From the NCBI GenBank assembly GCA_025093555.1, contig JAIWNF010000065.1, positions 62,001 through 126,000 on the forward strand: a stretch of DNA of 64,000 nt. The letters run 5' to 3'. Under the pieces are notes generated by a model. That model saw nothing but the letters and a program-made list of their open reading frames with translations. It was not told where the DNA came from and did no database searches. The translations under genes and the position numbers were made by a program. Numbering within the stretch: the stretch's first letter is position 1; each line of letters begins with the position of its first letter. Origin of the DNA: Circinella umbellata. Its lineage: Eukaryota > Mucoromycota > Mucoromycetes > Mucorales > Lichtheimiaceae. Positions 33,916 through 45,169 of this stretch are shown here, in pieces.

Positions 33916-34516
33916 TCATACATTAATCATATCTTCTTCTTCTTGTTCGCTTAAATCTTCTTCCTCTTCACTATCAGTATTATCTTCATCATCAATATCA
34001 TCTTGATCATTGGTGTCTTCTTCGTCACTGGTGTCATTTTTGTTGGAAAGTGTTAGGAGACAGCTGAGCCAGTCTTCAATAATAATTGGTTTAGTGCTTT
34101 TTTTTTTGTTTCCACCATGTAAAATCTTTTGCATTTTACTTGCTTCCAACGAATTTTTGGAATAAGATGCTTTATAGGTGTTTAAGTCCTCTAACATTAC
34201 CTTTTTAAGAATAAAAAGAGCATTACTAATAAGTATATATAATCAGCTTGAATAAAAAATATAAATTAAAAAAATGACATACATGAAGTTTGGTAAGACA
34301 TTGTATTATGTCACCTATAGCACCATTCTTGATTTGCACTAACATTTGCAGATATGTGAAGCTACCAATCTCATTAAGACAATATACTTTTTTATCTACC
34401 AGAGTCAAGCAATAGATATAACAAGTAAGACTCATTACTTGGACAATGGGGTGACAGATTTTATTTTGTAAATACCTATAAAACAACATCATATTCTTTA
34501 TATTTATAATATACAT
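33916..34516 (-). pseudogene. C-terminal part of PD-(D/E)XK-like family gene with acidic tail
   Basis: Two minus-strand exons, about 34516-34284 and 34200-33916, join in frame across GTATGT...AAAAAG. They encode HPIVQVMSLTCYIYCLTLVD, KVYCLNEIGSFTYLQML and KNGAIGDIIQCLTKLHVMLE, then a long Asp/Glu tail (DEEDTNDQDDIDDEDNTDSE). From memory this is the C-terminal half of the same mucoralean family as 30601-31972 and 35402-37330. The 5' portion is not present upstream, where sequence is AT-rich. Truncated gene; function unknown. Confidence 0.45.
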
Positions 34517-35401
34517 AAATACCTTTGTATTATTTTATAAATTAATTTTAAATTTATTGGAATAATAATAATCATTATTTAATTTACACTTTAATTTAAA
34601 TTAAAATAATTAAATACATTAAATAAATTAAACTCACTATTTAAATGATTTTATTAATAATGAATGTTTATTAAAAACCTTTTAGAGGGTTTACAAAATT
34701 TAACTCTTCTTAATTTTTTAAGAAAATTTTATTCAATAAGTAAAGGATAAATAGAACAATCGCTAAAATTATGGTTAATATTCCAAATAAAATCATTACT
34801 TACTTAACAACTTAATTAGAAAAATAATTTAGAAGAACTATTTCCCTTACAAGTGGAATATAAAATATTTAATTTACAAAATATTAGATTTGATAAGATT
34901 AATCTTTTACTTTCTTTTTAATTTTATCCCTAGGGCTGGCACCGCCAGCCCTGGGGCAAAAATTTTGAAATAAAGGATTTTACTATAGGTTAAAATTTAT
35001 TAAATAAAACAATAGAAATAATACAATTTCATATAAATATAAACTAAAAATAATTAGAGTTGATTGAAATAAAATTAATTAAGTAATAATCATAATAATG
35101 TTATACTTAAAATAACTAAATATTATTTTGTAAATATTTTATCATGATAAAAATTTTTGAGATTCTTTAGAAGATTAAATATAATTATAATCTATTATAA
35201 TTATATATTACCATATGCGTGCCCATCCTTTCCCCGTAAATTTACTAAATATAAGAAGATCATAGTAAATTTATATATTAAGCAAACAATATAATTTTTA
35301 AATTATATTAATTGATTAATAGACCAAATACTTTGTATTTATTAAAAATTATATTAATTTTTAATTTATAATTCTCTTTTTTTAAAAGAAATATATGTAT
35401 T
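34517..35401. other. Extremely AT-rich block with GC-rich hairpin
   Basis: The sequence is nearly all A and T apart from a hairpin at 34928-34956: 5' CCCTAGGGCTGGC, loop ACC, 3' GCCAGCCCTGGGG, 13 pairs including one G-T. A second short GC-rich patch (GCGTGCCCATCCTTTCCCCG) lies at about 35218-35237. On the minus strand a 28-codon hydrophobic frame MILFGILTIILAIVLFILYL sits near 34790. The pattern resembles fungal mitochondrial intergenic DNA, but no mitochondrial gene was recognised. Confidence 0.5.
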
Positions 35402-37330
35402 AAGAACTTTAAGATATGGGATGAAACTTTGGAAAGAATCTGGAAAGACAAATTTCTCAAAGAATCAAGGCGGTTGGGAAAGTCTTGTAAGGTAATATTA
35501 ATAATAACAATGCTTAATAGGAAACAATTTTTTTTTGTGTCTAGTTCTAATTGTCACTTTTAAACTTGATCTACAGATTGGCGATATTAGTTCAAGAAGG
35601 GATTGTTGGCAAACAATATCTTCTGATATTGAAATTTCCATTGAAAAGGTAACTTTTTTAGTGTTCAAAAGAACTCATTTATTAATAAGCATTCAAATTA
35701 AGATATATAAATTCATTGTTTTGCTTTTTTTGATTAATCAGCATTTGACTACTCAATCACATGAAATTGAAGTCCTCAAGACACAACGTGTTGTCATCAA
35801 AAAAACCAACAACCAGATGAGAGGTGAAATCCAAAATAGCCAAAATGGTTCACAAGAAACAAGTAGTCAACCTAGTTCTCAAGAAACAATAACTTCTGAA
35901 TCGTCTAGTGGGGTTTCTGAAGAATCACTAGTTGATGATGCAGCATCTGTAAGTATTTTTTTTATAAAATAACATTTGTATTTTCAGTTTTTAACAAGTT
36001 TATATATAATACAGTGGAGAATAAACTGGACCAATATTTCTATCAAACTGAATATCTTCTGTAACTCGTGCATAGAGAAATATAACTCTGGAAATGATAC
36101 TTTGAGTCGAACGGAATTACTTGCCATCAATTATATTTACTATTTCGATATGACTGCTCAATTTGATGTTTGTAGCCATCTTATGCAACTCAAGGAAAAT
36201 GTTCTCTCAAGTATTATCAAAGATCTTGATCAAACCGAATTTTATGATGCACTTGGTCTAGAAATTGTGGAATTTTGTAACATTTTTGAAGAGGTATGCA
36301 ACTTTTCTTAATGATATGCTTATCAGCTATAGCAATTGAGTACTAACTGCTGTAATAGGCCATGGTGGAAAACGATCCTCAAAGTATTGAAAAAATGTTA
36401 CAACAAAAATACACAAAACCTTAGAAAGAAAGAAAAGTATTAGAAATTATTGAAAACATGTGAGGAGACAACAACTTGATAATTTGGGATTTTGGCAGTT
36501 GGATGATTTTTGGATGACTCAGATATTAAACTTTTGATAATACGTCAATGTATATAGATATAAAGTGTATGGTGATAACAATACTTTAGTTGTCAATGAA
36601 GACTGGTTCGGAGATTTGGTGTTCAAACCTATCTTTGACGAGATGATGCGCTATGTGCCATATACCAAGCGTGAAGGGTAATACTTTTTTGGTTATTGTT
36701 TGTTCATGATATCTAAATACAGATATATTCGTTTATTTTCATATTGCTGATGATTGATTTTAGACAATTTACAAGACTAAATAACCACTACAATGTCCGT
36801 GCGAATGCAATAATATTCTTTATTATCAACGATGAAGATTTACGATCCGTGGTTGTTGAAATCAAATCGGAAACAAAAACAACAGAACGCGATTTCATGA
36901 AATTAGCAGTGGAAATGAAAGTTATGTTAGATTCTATGGTGAATCGATATGTTCCTGATCCAGTGGTGTTTGGTGTTTTAGTTGAAGGTCAGTATTTTAT
37001 ATATTTGTGTATCGAATCTTCCCTTTCCTTCTGACTGCTAAATTTTAATTATAATCAATATCAGGTTATACCATACGCACGTATAAAATAGACTTGGAAT
37101 GTAATGGCGTATATCGATTCATTAACTTGCGCATATGCTATTTGCTGCGAAGTAAATATGATATGAGCGTTTTAAAAGGAGCTTTGAGGGCACTATTTCA
37201 ATTAAGAGTTTGTATTTTTTTTGGGTACAATGGGCTTGGTATATCATAAATTTATTCTAATATTATTAATATATACATTATAAAATAGGTCCTTGCTGAA
37301 CGATCTTTAAATGTATTCAAATCTAATTGA
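35402..37330 (+). pseudogene. PD-(D/E)XK-like lineage-specific gene, 5'-truncated and broken
   Basis: Plus-strand exons chain in frame: about 35402-35491 (WDETLERIWKDKFLKESRRL), 35577-35648 (IGDISSRRDCWQTISSDIEI), 35742-35948 (Ser/Gln/Glu-rich), 36015-36293 (ELLAINYIYYFDM..) and 36359 onward. The last hits TAG at 36422. Further exons with good splice sites follow after frame breaks: 36586-36678 (DWFGDLVFKPIFDEMMRYVP) and 36763-36987 (NVRANAIIFFI..RSVVVEIKSETK), then GVLVEGYTIRTYKIDLECNG and FINLRICYLLRSKYD to about 37330. VVVEIKSE is the kind of beta-strand E-x-K found in PD-(D/E)XK folds. A TACTAAC branch point precedes the 36358 acceptor. The 5' end is lost in AT-rich DNA. Confidence 0.5.
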
Positions 37331-38085
37331 ATAAAAAAAGAAGTAACTATCTCAAGAAAGAAATGGTCAAGGCCAACTGCGTTATATCCCACAAGTTCAT
37401 CCATTCAATATGCTGAAGAATAATAATATACCCAAAAAAAATGATAGCAGTTCCAGTTTAACTGTTTTTACTACTACTTTCCTATCTCCTTCAAAAACTA
37501 TTCTGAACTTTTACTTCATTTTCAACATTTTTTTCTGTCCAATCCATGCATGTATTTCTTCCACTTTACCCATCTTCTCTCCAACTTTCAAACTTTCATA
37601 TTATGCTATTTTAGTTTTCAACATATTAAAAAACGTTTTTTTTTGTATATACTACCCACCTCTCACAACCATAAGTTATCCCCATTATTTTTTTACTAAA
37701 AAAAGTCCTATTTATTTATAAGGTGCATACATTTTAGAATCGAAATTTTTATAAGTGATGTTTCAATTTTATTTTTTTAAAACACCGCCGTTATACTGAT
37801 TTTTATTGGGTGATGGAAAAGAAATGTTACACATGTTCAGCAACTCTATCTATGATGGGATTTATATCGTTTTGAAAACCTTTTTATGACTTCAATTGTC
37901 TGGGTAGCATCCATTCCTGAAGAATATGCTTCAATATATCTCCAGCATCTGTTATAATAATTTCTGATTTTTTTTATGTCACCAGCAGCATCTAAAAACC
38001 CATGAATATTTTCTTGCAAAGATTTGAATGAATAGTCACTTTTTACTCAGGCTTCCTTCTTGGCTGCACCCTAGTAATGTTCAAT
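37331..38085. other. Island sequence, no gene seen
   Basis: This is AT-rich intergenic sequence between a broken lineage-specific gene and the 3' end of a transposase pseudogene. Open frames here are T-rich and low complexity. Confidence 0.5.
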
Positions 38086-39869
38086 CTAGTTCGTCTCGCA
38101 ATGAAATTTAGGATACATTTCAAATATATGATTTTCTTCAATCACTTCTTGTAGCACAGATTTTTGATTAATAAAATCAGGTTGACTTCCCAAAAGATGA
38201 CAAGCACAATATCTATGGTCAGGTTTTTCAGTATCATTGCAAAACAGGCACCATTTTTTACCTCTTCTATAAGGGTCGTTATCAAACCACAAACCGCGCT
38301 CATCGAGTATCTTTTGTACTCCTTTAAAACACAAAACGGTCTTCTTTATTTCTTTGCCTTTTTTAGTTTCGAAGAGCATTTCTTGATTTATATACATCGT
38401 TTGTTCATATGATTTGCCTTCACGGATGTAGGTTGTATCTCGAAATTTATATGGCTTCATTTCATCAGCAGGTTTTGGTTTCAATGGCATCCTACTTGTA
38501 ACCAAAGGATCATCACTGAATGCTCTGTGATTTGCACTTTGGTCAAAAATAAATACTCCTTTTGCCCCTGGATGAAGAGCTTCAAATAAAGGAATGACAT
38601 CACTTTCTAACTGTTCTAACAAGTCTCCATGTTGCCAATATCCATCATGGTTCTGACCAGCGCAAAATGTTTTTCTGGACATCCATCCTTTGATGCGCAT
38701 AGTACTATGACATACACATTAGAACTCGCTCACCATTATTGACATTCCTGGGTTTTTTTTCCATAAAAGGTTCTCATCCTGCTTAAGCCACATATCTCGT
38801 TTCGAGCCATTGGCATAAAAAGTACTTTCATCTTGTGTGACCAATACAAGCTCTTATTGACCTGGTTCTAGTTTCAGTTCAATAATTGTGTCATCAATGT
38901 ATTCTTTCATTAATTTTTTGTATTCCATCATTCATTTCGCCCATGGTATTCGGTATTCAACAACATCTAATCATTCATGGCCGTCAAAATACATATCCTT
39001 TTTATTTGGTCAATATATATAGCCCCATTTATGCAAATAATTGCGGAGTGTCATAAGGCAAACATTTCCCAAGACTCCTAACTTGGTTGGGGTCAACTCC
39101 CTATCTATATACTTCTTAAATCTACTAAATTACGTTGTTCAGGGCGCTGATCCTGAAGCCATGTACGCACTGATTCAGCTATGTCCTCATCACTGAGAAA
39201 CGAAAACCTTTTCGCATGTTTCCCCTGATGGTGAGGTGAAATAAACCCAAATTCAATGTATTCTGCTGCCCAAGATTGTATTGCTAAAGGATGATAACTA
39301 GAAGGCTTTCCCCATATTTCTTTTGCGGCAATAGTACTCGCTTTAGTTTTTTTCATATTTTGTAGATGATAGGTAAAGTATCTGTGGATACATTGTAGCC
39401 GGCACGTCTCATAGGATGATCGTGTGTTGCATACTGAGGTACTATTTGGATTTGGTGTGATCTTGTCTGAAAGACTTTTCAGTGCATGCTCCATTTTTAA
39501 TTGTAAAGCTTCTTTCTCATTGTTTTTTCTTTTACGCTCTTCAACTTCAACTTCTGAACTGGCTTGAATTGTAAATCCAGGAAAATCCAACAATGAATGT
39601 GAGGTTGAATTGAGAGCCATGTCAGCTTCATCCCTTTTACGCTTGCACCATTGAAGAGTTCTTGAGTCCTTTCTGTATATGCCATGCAACCGACCATCTG
39701 CACCTTCTTTCCAGCTTAATGAAAACTTTTGACACGCATTGTTGACATCCTCCTCACTGAGACCAAGTAATTGCCAATCTTCTTTGTCTTGATTATAGTC
39801 CTCTTTTTCAACAATTTGACTTTTGGAAAGAAATTTGCCTAACGTATCTTTTTTTCTGCTTTGTGCCAT
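38086..39869 (-). pseudogene. Fungal DDE transposase, multiply interrupted
   Basis: The N-terminal part 39869-39105 is open (MAQSRKKDTLGKFLSKSQIV..., coiled Glu/Lys-rich segment, then a helix-rich DNA-binding region with IQSWAAEYIEFGFISPH). A frameshift near 39105 follows. The middle reads YFDGHE*LDVVEYRIPWAK*, then PGQ*ELVLVTQDESTFYANG (first D) and SIMVSEF*CVCHS. The C-terminal part 38700-38086 is open: QNHDGYWQHGD, GVFIFDQSANHRAF (second D), and a Cys-rich CLFCNDTEKPDHRYC near the end. The 'DGHE-DVV-YR' and 'DES-FYAN' layout is the one annotated in many basidiomycete genomes as a DDE superfamily endonuclease. Several stops sit where relatives have Arg or Gln, so it is dead. The ends of the element were not found. 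Confidence 0.75.
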
Positions 39870-40439
39870 GCGTTTTTTTTTTGTTTACTCTTCCCATTCT
39901 ATGACAAACACGGAATATACGCAAAGTAAAAAAAAAACGCCATTTTTATGTATCGAATGACAATACACACATATGCATATACGGCACAAAAATATTTACC
40001 CGTTATTTTACTCAGATTTGTGAGTGTTTCGACTTTGGTTCGATCATAAGATAGCCCCAGCCAAAGTTGAAAATCACCCACCAACTTCGAGCCTCAAAAA
40101 AAAATACAAATTCTGTGAAAACCAAACAAACTAATCCACAAATATTATTCTCCATGGTTATATCTTTCATTTTTGTGGGTTAGTTTTCGTTTTGGATTTA
40201 GTTCTGTTTATTAATATGCCATTGAAAATAGACAAAAAAAGTTTCGATTCTAAAATGTATGTACCTTATCTATCATTATGTCTTGTGCATATTTGAAGTA
40301 TATCAACTTGATAGATAGGAATCAGCCAATGATCATTACATTGTAACGAGTTGTTTTAAGTTTTGTTTCGTGTGTGGATTATCAAGTGTAATGGTTTGAA
40401 AAAGTAGTGAGCACCAGCAACGGTATCCTTTATTGCGAC
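39870..40439. other. Island sequence, no gene seen
   Basis: This holds the upstream region of the transposase pseudogene and the downstream side of another transposase remnant. No coding or terminal repeats were identified. Confidence 0.5.
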
Positions 40440-41139
40440 GTTGTTATAATAAGATTCCTTTCAAGTGTCGCTGAATGATTCTTGTCATATAGATATTGTA
40501 AGATCAAGGATTGTTCATTTGTTAATACAGGATGTAGTTGTCTTGGTTTTTTTTAGGTTGATTTGGCAAATAGACTTCTCTATCTCGAAATCATGCACAA
40601 TATCGCTGAGGGGGCCTTTTTGGAATCTGAAGCATGTGAGAAGCTTGAGCAGCATTTAAAGTTATATTTTGTATGAGGTCGATGAGTTCAACGATCTGCA
40701 AGTCTGTATATCGTCTGTTTGGACTTGTAAAGTATGACATCTTGATAACCTAAACGTAACTATCATGAACTGATAATCTATTCATTCTAATAACATATGC
40801 TACTTGGTTTTATTACTGCTTTTTTGGGTTTGTTACTATGAGGCCGTCCACGTTTTTCTTTTTGCTTGTGTCTGGACTAGATCCAGCTCTTCGTTGCTGA
40901 GGAATATTAGATGCGTCGGTTTCTATTTCATAAACTCCATGCTAAAACATATGTATATATCTTATATTATTGATCGATTATTTTTTCATATGTTTTTTAA
41001 CAAAATATTATATTTTTACCTTTTCTGAATTATCTGGTCGTTTTGTCACTGATACCAATGAATATACACTACCTTTTCCTGAATCGAACTCAGTATTCAA
41101 AATATGATATGAATCCTCTGCTTGAATGTTTTCTTCCAT
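40440..41139 (-). pseudogene. N-terminal remnant of a Tc1-like transposase or HTH protein
   Basis: ATG at 41139 opens MEENIQAEDSYHILNTEFDS..VTKRPDNSEK. A GTAAAA donor near 41019 and an acceptor near 40942 lead to HGVYEIETDASNIPQQRR. A stop follows after NPKKQ. Further down the strand RRYTDLQIVELIDLIQNITL and AAQASHMLQIPKR look like the helix-turn-helix region of Tc1-like transposases. No DDE domain follows. The assignment is tentative. Confidence 0.4.
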
Positions 41140-41184
41140 AGCGCATACTAATAATATTGAGATGCCAAATCATATAAAATGCTT

Positions 41185-41303
41185 GGCGTCACACTAAAAA
41201 TTCGAGGCGCCAGATTGAAAAAAACCAAGCGCCAAATAAAAAATACACCACGCGCCATGTTAAAAAAAACTCACCGCCTAGTTGAAAAAAATCAGCCGCC
41301 CAA
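41185..41303. repeat. GCGCC-periodic minisatellite, about 22-24 bp unit
   Basis: Six imperfect units each start with GGCGYC/GCGCCA/CCGCC followed by an A-rich tract (for example GGCGCCAGATTGAAAAAAAC). Starts lie near 41185, 41206, 41229, 41252, 41275 and 41297. The GC core stands out from AT-rich surroundings. Confidence 0.75.
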
Positions 41304-42814
41304 AACGAAGAAAAATACTGTATGTTTGTGAAAGCTGATTAAATATTGTTTTGTCCGACTCATATGTCAATCAATTTGCATGTAGCACATCATTACGGTT
41401 AATATATTACTTACTGAAATCAAAGGTACCCACATTGCCAGACCAGTCTTGTCTTGTAATATTGTCTTGTCATTTTTATAAAACATTAATGGTATTTATT
41501 AGCGATTTTTTTGTTATAGTACGTAATCGATATTGATGTGATAAAAACTAAAGTACTGTTACAACACAACAATACATGGTCATCATTTCAGGAAGGCTCA
41601 CAAAAAAAATCGGCTTTCCAAATTTACGTGTGGACAGAGTATTGCTTATTCCACAAAAAAAAATATAGCACGACTGTTCTATTTTATTAAGGAACGGGGC
41701 ATATTAAGTGAAATGTCATATATATTACTTATTTTGTATACGTATATAATCTTCTTCCTACTCTAGAGAAAACACGAGTCCGTATTCCACTATATTTACT
41801 GTATATTCTTCTTTTCGCAATGTCAGGATAACAGCGTTCAATAAAAGTTGAATCAAAAATCACTTTTAGTGACATTATAACTGGTTGGATGGCGTTGAGG
41901 AAAAGAGTGAATAATATGAATACTATAAGAGGTGGCTGAGGCAGCATGCAGCAAAGAAGACTAAAATGTCATTAATTAAATAAGATAAAGAAACATTTAA
42001 TACTAGCTTAATTTGGAGCATACTATTCTTAATAAAACGGACATATGTTGATTTGAAAGATAGGAGTTATTAGATGGATCGCCTAATAGAAAAAATATGT
42101 GTAGTAAATGTATAAAGAATTCGAGTGTATTTTGTAGTGTAGTTAAAATACGTAAGAAAATGTGGGGCAAAAAATAAAGAAAAGCAATGTAAATTTCTAT
42201 GAAACTTTGAAAATATGATCAACAAAAATCTATTTCGGATCGTCCAAAAGACAGAAAAAAAAATAACTTGAAAACCTGTGAAAATAATAATCCACCAGAA
42301 TAATATAATGTTCAGTAAAAGAGGTTTTTAAGTTTGTTGGGCTAAGCCATGCCACACTAATTTCCATACAAATGACACTATCGTATGACACTACCCATTA
42401 AAAGTTTAGAGCATTCTCTTTCTATTTATGTTGCAATGATGTTTTAATAAAGGTGTGATAGTACAGTAATAATGGTATTTCTTTAAATTTCTCTTTTGTA
42501 CCTTTGCAAGTCAATTAATTTGTATACTATTTAGAAAAAGAAATATGACTACTTATCAAAGCAAGGTTATAGTTGAGAGGTCTGATTACACAAAATCCTT
42601 TGACGTTTTCTAATCATATAGTATCACTAAATATAGAACATCAATGTACGAATCCATGATATATAAATAGGAGTCGACTTTTTTCGTTTCTTTCTCAAAA
42701 ACACAAAACATACACATACATATCATATTTTGCCTCTTTCTAGTTCTCTCTCTCTCTCTCTCTCCCCGTTTTTCTTTTGCTTCTTTTGCTTATAGTGAAC
42801 TTAATAGAAAAAAA
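41304..42814. promoter_or_regulatory. Intergenic region with arabinanase promoter
   Basis: There is no gene in 41304-42600. The last 160 bp form a convincing promoter and leader for the arabinanase gene: TATAAATAG at 42662-42670, about 145 bp before the ATG, and a CT-rich leader with (TC)n at about 42745-42764. Carbon-source control sites could not be assigned. Confidence 0.55.
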
Positions 42815-43759
42815 ATGATGTTTAAGACGTGGAGTGCATTACTCCTTGGAATTGCCGCAGTGTCTAATGTTGCGTCACCAGTCAAAGCTGCTGCTTGGAA
42901 AATGCAAACCGATTTGAAATGCCCTGACCCCACTATTCAACATGATGGCTCTAATTGGTGGACTTTTTGCACAGGCCCAGGGATTCAAGTTTTGATGAGC
43001 CCTGATGGTAATTCTTGGAAACGTATTAAACCCGTCTTCCCCAAAGGTCTCCCGTGGTGGAATCGTGAGGTGCCCGATCATAAGGATACTAATGTCTGGG
43101 CACCCGACGTATCAAACTACAATGGCAAAACGTACCTTTACTATTCTATTTCAACTCCTGGTTCTCGCACATCTGCAATTGGGGTTGCAGTGGCTGACAG
43201 TATTACTGCTGGTAACTGGAACGATCAAGGTTTGGTTCTCAAGACAACAAATGAAAAAAACAACTATAACGCCATTGACCCCAATTTGGTTCTTGATTTG
43301 AAAAAGAAACCTTGGCTCGTATTTGGTTCTTTCTTTGATGGTATCAAGATTACTCCTATCGATCCCAAGACCATGAAGCCTACCGGTAAAATACACTCTA
43401 TTGCTCGTCGTGAAGCAGGTATTGAAGGTGCTATTCTTACTCATCATGGTGACTATTGGTACCTCTTTGCATCTATCGATCATTGCTGTAAGGGTATGGA
43501 CTCAAACTATAAGATTATTGTCAACCGATCAAAAAAAATTGCCGGTCCTTATACTGATGCTGATGGTAAAAGTGCCATGGAGGGTGGTGGCACCATTGTT
43601 TATGCTGGTGATCGTAATGAGATTATTGCTCCTGGTGGTCAGGACGTCTTTAACAACAAGGTTATCGCATACCATTATTATAACAAGCACGAAGATGCCA
43701 GAACCCTTCGTGTTAATGACCTGTACTGGAAGGAAGATGGTTGGCCAACATTTGGATAG
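42815..43759 (+). CDS. Secreted endo-1,5-alpha-L-arabinanase, GH43 family
   Basis: This is a single exon of 314 residues with a signal peptide (MMFKTWSALLLGIAAVSNVA, cleavage near 25). The GH43 five-bladed propeller is recognised from CPDPTI (Asp38, general base), NVWAPDVSNYNGKTYLYYS, YNAIDPNLV (Asp155, pKa modulator) and GIEGAILTHHGDYWYLFASI (Glu204, general acid). The end is YYNKHEDARTLRVNDLYWKE, where the His belongs to the conserved metal-site region. It hydrolyses internal alpha-1,5 linkages of plant arabinan outside the cell. Length is standard for the family. The lack of introns and a slightly higher GC content than its neighbours are typical of secreted hydrolase genes; I see no proof of horizontal transfer. 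Confidence 0.95.
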   Translation: MMFKTWSALLLGIAAVSNVASPVKAAAWKMQTDLKCPDPTIQHDGSNWWTFCTGPGIQVLMSPDGNSWKRIKPVFPKGLPWWNREVPDHKDTNVWAPDVSNYNGKTYLYYSISTPGSRTSAIGVAVADSITAGNWNDQGLVLKTTNEKNNYNAIDPNLVLDLKKKPWLVFGSFFDGIKITPIDPKTMKPTGKIHSIARREAGIEGAILTHHGDYWYLFASIDHCCKGMDSNYKIIVNRSKKIAGPYTDADGKSAMEGGGTIVYAGDRNEIIAPGGQDVFNNKVIAYHYYNKHEDARTLRVNDLYWKEDGWPTFG

Positions 43760-44198
43760 GCTTTTATATACTACGTATTAAATATTTTATAGTTATAGTT
43801 TAAGCTAGCATATCATTATGTAATAAAAAACTAACACTTGACTTTAAATATTTCGACATTAACTATATAATGTCTCTGATATAAATCTGCCTTTTGATGC
43901 AACACTGTGCAGTATGACGTTTCTTGAGACAAAGAAAAAATACTGTTATATGATGTCACAGAAATATAACACAAATGAATAAGTTTGTCTGAAAATAATA
44001 ACTTGGTCTACAAAAAAGTTGTTGCGTCCTCGTTTTGAATGGATCTTTAACGCATCAACGTCTTAATCAGTCCACATATTTGTTTTTCCAAACTAAGACA
44101 GCAGGTCCATCAAAAAATACCTTTACAATTTATATATATAATAGTTAATGTTATAAAATAAGAGCAAAATATATATTTTGTCATCAGTTCATGAGGTA

Positions 44199-44229
<31 letters not shown>

Positions 44230-44301
44230 GGACAAATCAAGGTACGTAAAAATGTATATACAAAAGTTTTAAGAAAAATCAAATTGATATTAATGATGAA
44301 A
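43760..44301. other. Convergent 3' region
   Basis: This holds the 3' ends of the arabinanase and PINX1 genes, including an AATAATAATAAT trinucleotide run near 44202-44225. No gene seen. Confidence 0.5.
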
Positions 44302-45169
44302 TTATGCAATGCTAGAAGTAGGTTTGATACCTAAGATTTCATTGAGACTCTCCTTGTTATGTTGAGTGGCCATACGTTTAGCACGTAGAAATTTAGCTCG
44401 TGCACTGAATAAAATAAAAAGGCCATTGAGTTAGTAACTTATTCAATCATATCTTTCCTAAATGTCTTATATGAAAATATAAGTATCTACTTACGCATTC
44501 CGTAATACAACAGGAGCCGTTTGTTGCTCAGCAACTTCATCACTACTTTCACTACTAGATTCTTTCTTTTCTTTTTTACTCTTCTTCTTCTCTTTCTTCT
44601 CTTTTTTTTCTTTCTTTTCCTTTTTATCCTTCTTTTCTTTCTTTTTCTTCTTTTCCTTTTTATCATCATCTTCTTCATCGTCTTCTTTGGATCGCTTTCG
44701 TTTCTTTTTATCCTTTTTAGATTTTTCTTCTTCCTCAACCTTTTCAGGTTCAGGACTTGCTGTTGCTGATGATTCGGCAGTGCGACTATTCAAGTCTGCC
44801 AGTAACTGTGAAAAAGCGTCGGTATTACCAAGCCAATTATCGGTTGTTCGTTTGTCTGCACCGAGACCAAGGGTATTTTCTTTAAGTCGAATCTTGACAT
44901 GTTCTTGATTACCATCCTCATTAATACCTAAGCCTTTGCCAGGAGCCCACCCCATCTTCATGAGCATTTTAAATCCAAATTTGCTTTGATCTATACATAA
45001 CGAACGTTCCAAGATAGATATATCATATATTGTTAATATATGAAAAAAAAGATCGAAAATAGATTAAATAAAATATAGTGCTTTAAAATATTCCATTACC
45101 ATTACTCCAAGCAAGATTGTTTGGATCTTGACTTAATCGTTGTTTAACTTTGTTTCCAGCAAGTCCCAT
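44302..45169 (-). CDS. PINX1: PINX1/Pxr1-like G-patch protein
   Basis: Exons are 45169-45100, 44990-44495 and 44404-44302, giving 222 residues. It starts MGLAGNKVKQRLSQDPNNLA and continues with the G-patch KFGFKMLMKMGWAPGKGLGI...KIRLKENTLGLGAD and NWLGNTDAFSQLLADLN. A long Lys/Glu-rich low-complexity tract follows, then the conserved C-terminal ARAKFLRAKRMATQ and LNEILGI. PINX1/Pxr1/Gno1 activates the RNA helicase Prp43 through the G-patch in rRNA and snoRNA processing in the nucleolus, and inhibits telomerase in yeast and humans (family knowledge). The gene is slightly shorter than relatives (about 270-330 residues) because of a short linker. Confidence 0.94.

Noticed and set aside
42815..43759. 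Bacterial horizontal transfer of the intronless arabinanase
   Set aside because: Intronless secreted hydrolases are common in these fungi, and codon use resembles other highly expressed genes here such as RPS25.
44487..44769. Lys/Arg-rich and Phe/Leu-rich frames near PINX1
   Set aside because: They are other-frame shadows of the low-complexity Lys/Glu tract of PINX1.
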